A stretch of 64,000 nt of DNA from Symbiodinium sp. CCMP2592 (GCA_905221615.1 CAJNDT010001001.1:2178996-2242995), one strand, 5' to 3'. Positions 51,720 to 62,159 are shown, counted from the stretch's first letter. Program-made: numbers and translations. The notes: generated by a model from the letters alone, not told the origin.

Positions 51720-52352
51720 GGTTTGGGTATCTGGGTTTAGGGTTTGTTGGGGCTCAAGGCGTTTAATTTAGGGTTGAGGGTTCAGGCTCTGGGATTTTGG
51801 GTTGCGGGTTTAGGGCGTTCAAGGGGTTGAGCAGGACGCACCCGAAGTAAGCTTAATAGACTTGGGGGTCTTACAGCTCCTTGTTTTCGAGACATTAAAT
51901 GACCTGTTATCATGCAATTGCAGTCACCTTTCTGGAACCAACCCTTCAAAGAGCCCTTCAACAAGCCTTCAAAGACGGTTACAGAAGCTCTGATAGACAG
52001 TCCTTGACGTCTTAAGGATTGAGAGGTAGGAAAGGATTCCATAATACCTAAACCCTTAAGCTTGAAACTACGCTCACATAAGAGTTTCAATCAGTACCCC
52101 GGTTCTCCTGTAGTAGCCTTATGCTATGTTTGTTTTGTCATGAGGTTCTCTACTCAAAGTGAAGAATACTAAAGGGGTCGGAACAATTAGTAAGACTACC
52201 TCCCTGTGGTGCCTATATGGATACAGTACGATACCTTCAAGTCCTCTTCCAAGCATTACGTCGCCTAGGAACAACGGCACGGGTATGCTGGAGTATGCTA
52301 TTCTTTGCCCCAAGAAACAACTCTTTTCATAAGGCCCGCATATTAGCCCTTA

Positions 52353-52460
52353 CTTAGTAGCTGAGTGGATACACTTTACACTTTTTGCGATAATATGACC
52401 CACTATACAACTAAAAGTGTACACTTTGGGGGGGGGGGGCTTATGAACTCAACAACTAAG
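52353..52460. mobile_element. Family D inverted-repeat element (copy D3)
   Basis: CTTAGTAGCTGAGTGGATAC and TGAACTCAACAACTAAG ends; an expanded G run (12 G) inside. No clear target duplication. Confidence 0.8.
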
Positions 52461-52680
52461 CTCTGAAACGCCCCAAAGTCCATAAGGGACTGCCCTATAC
52501 CTTGCAGTCTATTCAGAAGGCCCCCGCATATTAGGCCCTTAGGCCTACGCAAACCCTAACCCTAAACCGGCCCTTAGGCCCCAGTCCAAGCCATGTCCAG
52601 GAATTCGAAAACAGCCTGGGAAGATGAAATGCACCTCGCCACGAAGTTGTTTATTAAGTGTGTTCCTTGCAGGGTTAAAT

Positions 52681-52830
52681 GTAGGAACCGCACTAAGCAA
52701 CCATGGGCCTTTATTAGGCTTCCTTATATATGAACCCTTGTGTATGTATGTATATATATATATATATATGTACATATATATATATACATTGGGGATTATA
52801 GGGCCAGGGTTTCTTAATAAGATTCCTACA
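52681..52830. mobile_element. Family J element (copy J3) with a microsatellite in its loop
   Basis: GTAGGAACCGCACTAAGCAA and TTCTTAATAAGATTCCTACA arms. A TGTATG/TATATA microsatellite (about 52740-52791) lies between the arms, where J1 and J2 have only a few bases. Confidence 0.75.
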
Positions 52831-53571
52831 TTAGGGTTTTTTTGGGGTTTGGGGTTTCTCTTCCAAGGGCCAGGGGTCCAGGCTCCTTTAAGGAATCCTC
52901 CAAGGGTAAGAAGCGTCCGGTGGTTTCGTGCTTTATGAGGCCGGCCCTGTCTTTGTGCCTTGGGGCTCCAGGGTCTCCTGGGGGTTGTTAGGAAGGTAGT
53001 CCCTGTATAGAGTTTAGGGTTTAGGGTTTAGGGGTATGATTGTGTCTGATAGAAATATTTCCTTAGTAGCAGAGTAGGTAACCTTCAACCTTTTGGGATT
53101 CATATACTTCTACCATAATTGAGAAGGTTAACCTTTCTGGGCTAGGGTACTAGGATACTCAGATATAGTCTGATTATATTGGGTCCTGCATTTGTAGGTT
53201 AGAGAGGCTGCTATATGGACTGATTTGAGGGTGGCTTTAACGGTGCCCTGGCTTCGGAATGTTGTCTTGTGTGGGGGTTTAAGGTTGGGTAAATGCTTAC
53301 CAATACTATTTGGCGGGTTCCGTTGTATAAGTGCAGTATAATGGGCCCCAAAGCCCTATTCTAATTATTAAGGGCACTATAGTCTAGTACCTTTATAGAT
53401 CCCTTATAGTAGCCCTTATAGACCCCTTTTAAGGAACCCCAGTTCTAATTGTTCGGGCCCCTATTGTGGGGCCATCGTCTTGAACCCCAAGCCTGAACCC
53501 CCTACCTTGCGGGCACGGCTCCCCCGGCTTTCTGCGAGCTCTAAATGGACTTATGAGGTCTCAGGGGCTAA

Positions 53572-53660
53572 CCGAAAGGGTCCAAGTATCATTATGGTAT
53601 GTACTTAGATCCCAAAAATATCCTATAAATATCTACCATAATGATACTTGGACCCTTTGG
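53572..53660. mobile_element. Family F inverted-repeat element (copy F2)
   Basis: AAAGGGTCCAAGTATCATTA and TAATGATACTTGGACCCTTT are perfect inverted matches and pairing continues inward (TGGTA/TACCA). Confidence 0.85.
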
Positions 53661-54040
53661 TAAGACTCTAAACCCGAAGTATCTTCTTCACTTCACTGCG
53701 TGGGCCCTGCAAGGAGGCATGATGCGGCATTTCACTGCAGCACAAACACCTTAACCCCTAAATCCCGGAGCCCCTAAACCCTAAATCCCGAACCCGAAAC
53801 GAAGACCTCTCAACTCAAGGAGTTAATGCGGTTTCTGCTTTGTAAACATGAGGCGTTTATATACAAGGTTCTTAAGAAGTGTTATCGCGGGGTCCATGTC
53901 CCAGAGAACGCCATACCCGGGTCCCTATATAATCCCAAAATAACCAAAAAGCTTACCCTTTAGTTCCCCATGATATCCGACAAGTAGGTCTTAAAGGAAC
54001 CCTGAAAGGACCCGTTGAAGGACCCCTTAAAGGTTCCCTT

Positions 54041-54148
54041 CCCAAAGGGTCCAAAGTACCGATATGTAGAATGTAGGGTTTCTATATTAGGAACTACTAT
54101 GATGATATGGGGAAGTATTCCCCGTAACAGTACATAGGACCCTTTGGG
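54041..54148. mobile_element. Family F inverted-repeat element (copy F3)
   Basis: CCCAAAGGGTCCAAAGTACC and ACATAGGACCCTTTGGG ends. Confidence 0.7.
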
Positions 54149-54221
54149 CCTAAAGGAACCCTTAAAGGACCCCTTCAAGGATCCCTTAAAGGATCCTTAA
54201 AGGAACCAACAGAACTGCTCA

Positions 54222-54284
54222 AAGTGAGGCCCAAAGCCGGCGCGCAGCTCTTGGAGGCGGCAGCGCAAGATATGAAACCAACTT
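54222..54284 (+). CDS. Short exon whose end is repeated downstream
   Basis: Reads VRPKAGAQLLEAAAQDMK. The bases GATATGAAACCAACTTGG at its end (54269-54286) recur at about 54403 and 54501, spaced by G/T-rich filler. Confidence 0.4.
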
Positions 54285-54520
54285 GGGGAGTCTTATTTGG
54301 GGGGAATCCTTTTTCTTATTTGGAGGGGGGGGGGGTCCTTTAATTGGAGACTTCTTTGGGGGTTCCTTAAAGGTACCTATAAGGGTTTCTATACTTGTAT
54401 GACATATGAAACCAACTTGGAGTCCTTTTGGGGGTTCCGTAAGGGACCGATAAGATCCTAGATCCTATAATGGTTTCTATATATAAGTGTCATATATGGG
54501 GATATGAAACCAAATTGGAG
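54269..54520. repeat. Three direct repeats of an exon-end motif
   Basis: ATATGAAACCAACTTGG-type copies at 54270, 54404 and 54502 separated by about 134 and 98 bases of GGGGGTTCC/TTTAATTGGAG filler. Confidence 0.75.
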
Positions 54521-54967
54521 ACCTTTCTGGGGGGGGTCCTTTAATTGGAGTTGTTTTTTTTGGTGGGGTTTCCTTTAATTGGAGTCCTTTTTTGGGGGTT
54601 CCTTAAAGAAAGGGACCTGTAAGGGCTTCGATAAGTGTCATATATGGGTAATTTTCCAGATTGGGGACCCTAAAAGGGGACCCAACTACCCATACATGAA
54701 GCCGAGAGTTAGATCACAAATGCCTATGTGATCACTGAACCTTGCACCCCTCCCATACATTTCCTCCTTCAGGATCTTTTCGACGCCGGCAGCGCCTTGG
54801 GCTTCAGGGTTTAGCGCTTAAGACGCTGGGGTGCCAAGGAAAGACAGGGCTGAGATCGATAGTGTTTTGGGGAAGAGTAAGCGGCATCCCCTTCATTAAG
54901 AAAGTAAGTCGATGCCGAAAGAGGGTCCTGATTTTACTTTCCGACAGTACCACAGTGTTCGTTGCAG

Positions 54968-55257
54968 GCCGCCGTACTCGTACCGATCTGGCCAATGACC
55001 TCAAAGCCGCTAGCTCAGGCCCATTCTTGCAATACGACGAGATTATCTATGAACCCCTTTGGGGGAAGACGCTCACCGAGTTGAGGGAGCGCGCGATCGC
55101 CCTTTGCGATCAAACCACCATCCGCTACGGCGGCAATGGCGAACTCCTCATCGACATCCAATTGGTCTGGATGTGCAATGAGCTGGTCGGCAGAGCAGAG
55201 TTCCTTCGACAGCTCCGTAGAGTAGTGCAAAATAGATTAGGGATCCCGAAGGAATAA
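54968..55257 (+). CDS. Last exon of an unrecognised gene, 96 codons
   Basis: After TTCGTTGCAG the frame reads RRTRTDLANDLKAASSGPFL, QYDEIIYEPLWGKTLTELRE, then IRYGGNGELLIDIQLVWMCN and ends LGIPKE-TAA at 55255-55257. The composition is convincingly protein and the segment is free of repeats. The upstream part of the 171-codon ORF (54742 on) is probably intron. No domain assigned. Confidence 0.6.
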
Positions 55258-55524
55258 TACTGCAGTTCTGCTGAACCTAGAGCCGGTACTCCTTCCGGTT
55301 GTTACGGACGAAAGTCATGTCTACGAATTTTTGGAATTCCACGGAGCTGACCCAATCTTCCCTCGCAGGGACACTGGGTAACCTCTTCAATCATAAACCC
55401 CGACCCCTGAAGACCCTAAGCGCCCCAAGCCTCCTCAAAACCCCAAGCCCTAAACCCTAAACCCCCAAACCCCCTAAAACCCTAAACACCCACACCGCCC
55501 AAAACCCTAAATGCCAAACCCTTC

Positions 55525-55629
55525 CCCAAAGGGTCCAAGTACCTAATAATCATATACTCTCCTTAATATTGAGCTACATGACTACTATCCTAAACCCGAG
55601 TACCTAACTATTGGGTCCTTTGGACCCTT
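55525..55629. mobile_element. Family F inverted-repeat element (copy F4)
   Basis: CCCAAAGGGTCCAAGTACCT and ATTGGGTCCTTTGGACCCTT ends, right arm partly duplicated. Directly precedes the 55632 island. Confidence 0.7.
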
Positions 55630-55631
55630 AG

Positions 55632-55700
55632 GGTTCGGGAAGGCCATTGCTGCTCGGGACATGGCTCAGTCGCAGGGGCTCCTCATGGCACAGGCGGGTT
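55632..55700 (+). CDS. Short exon after element F4
   Basis: Reads FGKAIAARDMAQSQGLLMAQ immediately after F4. Helical, unrecognised. Confidence 0.45.
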
Positions 55701-56017
55701 TGGCGTTTCAGACTTCAGGCTTATATAAGGCTTCTTAAAGGGTTTCTTAAACGGTTCTGTGAGGGATCAAAAGGGCTTAGGGGTTTAGGGTTTAGGGGTT
55801 CAGGGTTTAGGGCTTTGGGGTGTGGGTTTGGGGTTTTGGATTGTAGTTGTGGGTACCCTTGGCCTGTCCCCGGCGGCCCTGGGGTGCTTTGATAGGGGTC
55901 CCTCAATGGGTGGTTTGAAGTTTTGAGGGGACCAAGCGGTGAGGAAACGTGTCTAGGGCTGCTTTCAGGGTGCCTCCGCCGGCCTGTAGTGCTTCAAGCC
56001 TCCTCTGTCTGGTTCTT

Positions 56018-56105
56018 AGTAGGGAATGGGGGAATTGATCCCTATGATAGTCCCTCAGGCTCCCCTTATAGTAGTCCCAATACCCCGTTCCCTACTAAGA
56101 CGAAG
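56018..56105. mobile_element. Family I inverted-repeat element (copy I1)
   Basis: TTCTTAGTAGGGAATGGGGG and CCCCGTTCCCTACTAAGA ends, perfect over about 12 bases. Confidence 0.75.
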
Positions 56106-56387
56106 GCTTCGGGTACGTTGGTGATTCCTAATTTGCTCAGTGGCTTCGTAGCAGGTTTTGTGAGGCTGTTCGGGAGGCTTCTGACGGATGTTGCAGGGTT
56201 TCTATGGGGTGTTATACGTTGTTTCTCTTTAGCGTTTTGCAGAGTTCGTAAGGGGTTTCATGTAGAGCCTGGATGAACACATGTCCGCTCTGTTGGATCT
56301 TCGCATTCATCTACATCAAAGTGCTTGAGGTTTAGGGCTTAAGGTTTTAAGCTTGGGGTTTAGAGTTTAGCCATTGAAAAATGGTCC

Positions 56388-56657
56388 ATGCCGTTGCCTT
56401 ACATCAAATCCGTCGGCCATTACATCGCCAACTATGCTGGCGGCGAGGGGTTCCCTTTGATCCGGTACATGAGTGATGTCAGCAAGGCATTCAACTGAGG
56501 ATTGCTTGGCATACACCCGCCGAAGAAGATGGACATCTTCTCTTTCGGCATGTATACGAGCTCGTTTCTGCAGACCTATGTAACATGGTGCTGGGCTCAT
56601 TCCCCGGCCGATCGCCCGGATGCTGGCCAGCTTCTGGCATTTCCCTCTGAGCGTTGA
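56388..56657 (+). pseudogene. Protein-kinase C-lobe-like fragment (tentative)
   Basis: The plus frame reads PYIKSVGHYIANYAGGEGFP, then an in-frame TGA at 56496-56498, then KKMDIFSFGMYTSSF and CWAHSPADRPDAGQLL to TGA at 56655-56657. DxxSFGM and CW....P..RP resemble subdomains IX and XI of tyrosine-kinase-like kinases, but only about 12 residues separate them where about 40 are usual. No ATP-binding lobe was seen. The minus strand is open over 56367-56717, so the strand and identity are uncertain. Confidence 0.35.
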
Positions 56658-56920
56658 CATATTGCAATGGGCCGCGCCGGATGTGTCATTTAAAGCGTTT
56701 GGTGAGCGCAACATCATGAAAGACTCATCATACTGTAGGAGCCTTATTAAGTAGAATAGGCTTTTGAGGGCTCCTTATTAGCTATACCACCCCCAAACCT
56801 TGTTCAAATTATTGAGGCCCTGACATTGCCCGCTGTTGAGGACGGCTTTCTGAATAGCAAACATGCTGTCCACAAAGCACCAGGATGGAATGGTAGGGTT
56901 TAGGGTATTGGGTAGCAACG

Positions 56921-57175
56921 CAGCTCGTGAAAAGTGACTTTCAAAAGATGGAATCCCCGCGAAACAGAGAGCAGGTCAAGGCGGCCGAAGCGCTGATGAA
57001 AATGTGTTGGGACTTGTTGCAGAACTTGCAGTTGAAACGAGGCATTTCGAGCCAGAATGCAAATCCGCGCTGCGTTATGTTTGCAAGAAGTCGGGCAAAG
57101 GGCGAGAATCTCATGCAAGAGCTTGCAAGAGATCCAGGAGGTCTTCACAAAAGAAGTTGAAGCTGCCAAGTCGCA
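56921..57175 (+). CDS. Coding island ending at a GTGAGT donor
   Basis: All three plus frames are open in part: MESPRNREQVKAAEALMKMC in one and SLQEIQEVFTKEVEAAKSQ in another, the latter running to CGCAAG|GTGAGTC, a consensus donor. A frameshift or internal splice is needed to join them. Helical charged protein, unrecognised. Confidence 0.45.
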
Positions 57176-57179
57176 AGGT

Positions 57180-57885
57180 GAGTCTTTCCAGGGCTGTGGG
57201 GTTCAGGGTTTGGGAAAGCCCCGACTAAGCCTTTGTGCATGCTGATCACATGCCCCATAGTAAGGGAGCAAAGCAATCGGTTTAGGGCCTAGGGTCTAGT
57301 AAGGAAGCAAAGTAAGCATGCATGGCCAGGGTATGTCTCTAAAATGTGGTCCGCTTTCATGTCCCCCCCAAAAGTATGGCTCCTTTATCTTAGTAGCTGA
57401 GTGGATGCACTTTACAGTTTTTGGGATAATATGACCCACTATAAAACTGAAAGTGTACACAGTTTGGGGGCTTATGAACTCAGCAACTAAGACAAGGACC
57501 CTAAAGGTGGCCCTGATTTACAAAAAAGCCCAAGGATGATCTCGAACATGAATGCTTGCGGCGACGGTGCCAACAACCCCTGCCTTAAGGATTTAGAGTT
57601 GAGGCCTTAGGGAATCCTATTAGGTCCGATCAATGAGCATCCTAGTAAAAAGCCCTTACAGCTATATGTACGGACTTTACCCATATAAACTTAGCTTGGG
57701 GATCATGGAGAACTTACAAAGGGGCCGAAATACTTACCAATACTTTTTTGGTGGACTTATAGTATAATGGGCCCCAAAACCCTATTGTAATTTCCTGTAG
57801 TCTAGAACCCTACTATAGATCCCTGAAAGAGCCCCTTAAGGACTCCTTTAAAAAGGAACCCTTATTCTAGCTATTAAGGCCCCTA
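57180..57885. other. Intron-like stretch
   Basis: Follows the GTGAGT donor. Contains D4 (57389-57491) and a split family B copy (about 57722-57890) whose right arm ends directly at the first ankyrin-like exon. Confidence 0.55.
57389..57491. mobile_element. Family D inverted-repeat element (copy D4)
   Basis: CTTAGTAGCTGAGTGGATGC and TGAACTCAGCAACTAAG ends. No clear target duplication. Confidence 0.8.
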
Positions 57886-57891
57886 TAGTAG

Positions 57892-57947
57892 ACTGTGGAG
57901 GTGGACGTGAACAGCCATCGCGATCGCTTCGGAAGGACATTTCAGGG
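57892..57947 (+). CDS. Ankyrin gene, mini-exon 1 (loop half)
   Basis: Reads TVEVDVNSHRDRFGRT. VEVDVN fits the end of an ankyrin repeat (the hairpin loop following helix 2) leading into the next repeat (shRDRFGRT). Weakest of the seven on its own; supported by its place in the alternating series. The right arm of a family B element ends at its 5' border. Confidence 0.45.
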
Positions 57948-58064
57948 TTTAGGTAAACGGTTTAGGGTTTAGTGGTGTCGGTCGGGGTTTGGGTGCTGCC
58001 TTCCAGTGCGGTGGGGTCCTTACGGCGCAGCGCTAACTTGAAAACTCGAATTGTTATTACCTTG

Positions 58065-58335
58065 AACCCTAAACCCCTAAATCCTAAACCCTAATTAAAC
58101 CCCTAAACCCTAAACCCCTCCTAAACCCCCCCTAAACCCTGGACCTGTGTTTTTTGGGTTTAGGGGGTCAGGCTGACCCAGAACCCCGGCTCTGACTTCT
58201 AGACTTTCCAAACGAATGCTGAAGCGCCCAATGACTCTGAGTCTCCCCGCTGCAGAATACGGTTTAGGGGTTTAGGGGTTTAGGGGTTTAGGGGTTAGGG
58301 TTTAGGGGTTTAGGGTTTAGGGTTTAGGGCTGCAT
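58065..58335. repeat. Telomere-like DNA in the ankyrin gene intron
   Basis: CCCTAAA units (58070-58140) and TTTAGGG units (58262-58330) in opposite orientation around a short non-repeat patch. Confidence 0.8.
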
Positions 58336-59116
58336 CTTGTGACTGGGACCCAGAGTAGGCCACATATTCCCGTTTTAAGGGTTCAGGTTCCCTTATAAGC
58401 TTCTTTAAACCAAAAAGGGCACCCTTTTTATTCCTAAGTTACTCTTAGGTCTAGTTAACCTGAAGCCCGAAGTTCTTAAGGAACTTGTTTGCCTTTGGTC
58501 TGGTAGTGTGTAGCCTTCAATTGTAGCCTTTTGCGGGTTCGGGCTTGGGAGGTTTGGGTATTATTCAATATCCTACTTTGTATGCAAGCCCTAAATCATC
58601 ACCATCACCTCCACCGGCACCAATCCACCCGCACCTCCATCCTTATTTCTTCCCGCTGCACTCTACCACCATTGCCATCCAATCCATTCTGGTATGTCAT
58701 CACCTGCATCTGCTCTTCCACCAGTGAATGTTGCAAAGGCTATATATACACAAAATGTGGCGGTCACACCAATGCCAGCCCTAAACCCCAAACCCTAACC
58801 CCAAGTACACTGAAAAACACCATTGCTTCAAGACCCATCAATGCATCCGATCCCGCAGGTGTAACCCTGATAGGACCCATATTGAAGTCACCCCAAAAAT
58901 GAGGTACCCCAGTTTCCTCAGCCCTAAGGCGCCAAAAGCCCTTTGACAAGAGCGGTTTCTTGAAACCCTAAACCCTAGACCCCAAACCACTAATTCCTAA
59001 ACCCTAAACTCTAAACCCCTAAACCCTAAACCCGAAACCTTAAACCCTAAACCCGAAACCCGAAGCCCTAAACCCGAACCTCTATATAAACCGCGGTTTC
59101 TTGAAACCCCGACCAG

Positions 59117-59163
59117 ACGTCCGAGGACAGCGCTACACTTGGCGGCCCTACAGGGCATCGTGG
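59117..59163 (+). CDS. Ankyrin gene, mini-exon 2 (TALHLAA half)
   Basis: After CGACCAG the frame reads RPRTALHLAALQGIV, the classic first helix of an ankyrin repeat (T-A-L-H-L-A-A). The donor is near 59163. About 16 codons. Confidence 0.75.
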
Positions 59164-59215
59164 GCTTAAGCAGGCCTGTGTTGGAAAAGGGGGAAGGACT
59201 TCTTGTAGTGTTTGT

Positions 59216-59257
59216 AGTAGGAGTGGTAGTAGTAGTAGTAGTAGTAGTAGTAGCAGC
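59216..59257. repeat. GTA trinucleotide microsatellite
   Basis: About 13 GTA/GCA units in an ankyrin gene intron. Confidence 0.85.
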
Positions 59258-59569
59258 AGGAGTAAGAGCTGCTTGAAAAGAGCCTTAAGCCCTAGTGTTC
59301 TTTTTTTGGGTCTGTTTGAAGGTTGCGTAAGCAGGCCTCTGCTGGGACGCGGGGAGGCTATAGGGCTTCCTTTTGGGGGCTATTGAGTGTTTAGGATTTA
59401 GTGTTTAGGGGTGTAGGGGTTTAGGGTTCCTTTGGTGTAGCATTTCTATTTTTTGAGGGTCGCTTTTTGGGGGTTCCTTTCAGGAGCCAGGACGGGGTCT
59501 TACAGCAGATCTGCAGTGGCTCCAGGGTTTCGGGCTTGCAAGGGTTCAGCAAAACTTGTGGAGACACTT

Positions 59570-59670
59570 GGGTGGTTGTCAAAATTAGGGTCCTTCTTTG
59601 GGTCCTTATTATGATACGGCACGTCATATTTAGGGTACCCAAAAAGGGGCCCTAATTTAGAGAACTACCC
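59570..59670. mobile_element. Family A inverted-repeat element (copy A6) with ACTT target duplication
   Basis: GGGTGGTTGTCAAAATTAGG left and CTAATTTAGAGAACTACCC right; ACTT at 59566-59569 and 59671-59674. Sits in an ankyrin gene intron. Confidence 0.85.
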
Positions 59671-59885
59671 ACTTACCTTGCCAGCAGTGGAGGCGAATTC
59701 TTGTGTAAGCAGGCACAGGGAGAGGAGTTTGCTGGAATGTGCCGCGTCCTGTGGTGTTTACTTAGGGTGTTGCAATTTGTGTCACACAGTCTTTAGCTCT
59801 GGGAACTTAGCTAGTTTTCCTGAACCCTACGAAACCCTGAGCCCAAAGCCGGGGCTCTTTGAATTTGATACTTCCTGAAGTAGTA

Positions 59886-59981
59886 TGGGGGCCTTAATAC
59901 TTACCTATACTATCTTGGGGGTTCCTTATTCTAATCATAGTATAATGGGCCCAAAAACCCTTTTCGAATTATTAAGGCCCC
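59886..59981. mobile_element. Family B inverted-repeat element (copy B14)
   Basis: GGGGGCCTTAATACTTACCT and CGAATTATTAAGGCCCCT arms. A 6-bp direct repeat GAAGTA lies just outside (59878-59883 and 59982-59987). In an ankyrin gene intron. Confidence 0.75.
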
Positions 59982-60336
59982 TGAAGTACGAGTCGCAAAA
60001 CTGGCCAGGAAATAGGAGTCCTCTGCTGGTTTTGGGTACCCGTGTCTCCTGTGGTAGCAGCACTTTACTGAATCTTACTTGAAGGTTCATGGGTAGCTAC
60101 TTCAGACCCTGAGATGATAGGATCTCCCAGCGATCAGGCCTGAATCGTCCTTGATTTTCAATAACTCCCACTCCCAACTTCCCGAAACACTCAACCTTAC
60201 ATCCTAAGCCCTACACCGTAAAACTCAATCTAAATTAAGCCCTAAACACTAAACCCAGAACCTTAAAAGGCCCCAAATAAATCCCAAACCCAAACGTTAT
60301 GCTTACCCTAGGCCCCACAAACCCTGAACTTCCCAG

Positions 60337-60373
60337 GATGTTGGTAAACCATGGGGCGGACGTGGATGTGCAG
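60337..60373 (+). CDS. Ankyrin gene, mini-exon 3 (loop half), both splice sites clear
   Basis: 37-nt exon between TTCCCAG and GTGGGT. Reads MLVNHGADVDVQ, the helix-2/loop part of an ankyrin repeat (LL..GADVN-type). The best-bordered mini-exon. Confidence 0.8.
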
Positions 60374-61062
60374 GTGGGTTCAATGCTCTTAAGGGATCCT
60401 TTACGGGTTCCTTTAAGGGTTCCTTTATGGGCTTCTAAGGTTGAGGACCTTAGTACACTCAAACTCCATGCAAATTATAACATTACGATTGCTTTGGCTG
60501 TCCTGCTTTACGAATGGAGACTAACTATTCAAGGGGTCTACGTTCAGCATTACTAATTACGCCGTGGGCTTTTGATCTTTGGTCCAAATCCCCTCTCTCT
60601 CCCTCTCCCTCGCTCGCCCTCTCCCTGTGTCTCTGTCTGTCTCCTCTCTGTTTCTGCCCCTCGCTCTGTCTGTGTGCGTCGACTGCTTCAGCCAACGTAA
60701 ACATGCAAACCGAAACATATTCACACAGTTGTTTATGTGCACGTTCGGCTGCATGCCGATCTGTCTGTCCGTCTACACAACAGGCAAGTACATGCAATCT
60801 TGCAGATACAGATGTACATGACACATGCTGAAATGGTCTTACGTATTGGTTATAATTAGTATCCTATCCTCATTATGCTAGCCGTGTATTAGGCTGCGTT
60901 GCCCAAGTAAACCCTTGTTGATTCGTCCTTCGGATAGTTAGGGCTTGGCTAGGATCTAGGGGTTTGCGTTCAGGGGTGAGATGATTGGGGTTTGGCTTAG
61001 GGTGATGCCTTCGCCTTATTGCAGGCTTTTCGGAATGACGTAGCACGGCGACAAGAAGAACA

Positions 61063-61065
<3 letters not shown>

Positions 61066-61104
<39 letters not shown>
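61066..61104. repeat. AGC/CAG trinucleotide repeat
   Basis: About 13 units, inside an ankyrin gene intron; a Gln reading stops shortly after. Could be transcribed but is not supported as coding. Confidence 0.8.
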
Positions 61105-61105
<1 letters not shown>

Positions 61106-61276
61106 GTAGTAGTCGTAGTCGTGGTTGTTGTCGTGTGGTTGCAGTAGTGGTAGCTGTCAGTTGCAATAACAGTAGGAGGTGCAGTAGTTGTCGTAGTTGT
61201 GGTGGTGACCTAAATTCTCAACCTTGGAACCCTAAACCCTAAACCCTCAACCTTAGAACTTGTAGCTGCATCGCAG

Positions 61277-61341
61277 GAGGGTGTCGGCAACACTGCGCTG
61301 CATCTCGCGGTGATCAACTGGCAGAATCTCCTGATTCGCGG
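61277..61341 (+). CDS. Ankyrin gene, mini-exon 4 (TALHLAV half)
   Basis: After GCATCGCAG the frame reads EGVGNTALHLAVINWQNLL, a textbook ankyrin first helix (G-N-T-A-L-H-L-A). The 3' border is uncertain; the frame stops at a TGA soon after. Confidence 0.8.
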
Positions 61342-62106
61342 CTGACCATTTTTGTTCGCTAGTTCCTGTTTGCAGTTTTGTTGAGGGGGTGGAAGCCAGA
61401 TCTTCCCAGATCCCACAATTAGAGGATCCCTAAGATCATTTGCGGGATTGTAGGAACCTGATTAAGAAACCCTGGGCCTGTAACCCCCAAATAGCAGGAT
61501 TCATACAAGGAAGCCTAGCAAAGGCCCTTCAAGGTTTCCTACATAGTGGCTTCAAACTGGTCTTGTTTCTGCCAAGACGTCGTTTCTGGGACACTTCCAA
61601 ATTTCACCCATGCTTTTCCGTCGTAAAACAAGATTTCCCGTGTGCTCAGTCCCTCCAGTGCCTTCATGCAACATGCAGTGCTTTTCACCTTCATGAAGCG
61701 ATTCATGCAATCATTACATTCCATGATGACGGGATATTGGAAGATCTGTGCCACCATACGCATGCATGCCGCTCGTCCCCCACCCCCTGGAACTCAAACC
61801 CTCAATCCCAAAACCAAGCCCTCAAACCTGAAACCCTAAGGCTTACAATCATGGAGGGCGGTGTAGGGTCGCCCCTAAACCCTGAACTTTTAAACCCTAA
61901 GCCCTAATTTTCCCACCCTAAACCCCGTACCCTACACCCTAAACTTGTAAACCCGAAACCCTTAACTGTTCTAATTAAGCAATAAATTTTCAACCCTGAA
62001 CCCTAAGCCTTACCTGGACCCCAAAAAGTATGTAGAATAACCGCCCTTTATAGGATTTGGGCCATGATATTTTGCCTACTTTTGGGGTTTAGGTAGCGGC
62101 TTTCAG

Positions 62107-62159
62107 GATCCGGGTTCTCCTGGATGCCTCGGCGAACACCAACATCGCCAACAGCGCAG
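62107..62159 (+). CDS. Ankyrin gene, mini-exon 5 (loop half)
   Basis: After GGCTTTCAG the frame reads IRVLLDASANTNIANSA, matching ankyrin helix 2 and loop (VLLDAGANTN-type). The donor is near 62159. Confidence 0.8.

Larger units (their letters stand above)
50750..54215. other. Long repeat-rich stretch without supported genes
   Basis: TA/T run (51005-51042), K2 (51611-51719), D3 (52353-52460), J3 with an internal TA microsatellite (52681-52830), a family E inverted repeat (53062-53165), a family B copy (about 53290-53372), F2 (53572-53660), a Q-like repeat (about 53915-53990) and F3 (54041-54148), in a background of degenerate TTTAGGG units. Short ORFs here are not supported. Confidence 0.5.

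Noticed and set aside
54742..54960. N-terminal 75 codons of the 171-codon ORF
   Set aside because: Composition changes at the GTTCGTTGCAG acceptor; the upstream part reads like intron and contains no recognisable protein segment.
61021..61110. Poly-Gln protein segment from the CAG/AGC repeat
   Set aside because: Stops flank the run in the Gln frame and it lies in the middle of an ankyrin-gene intron without splice support.
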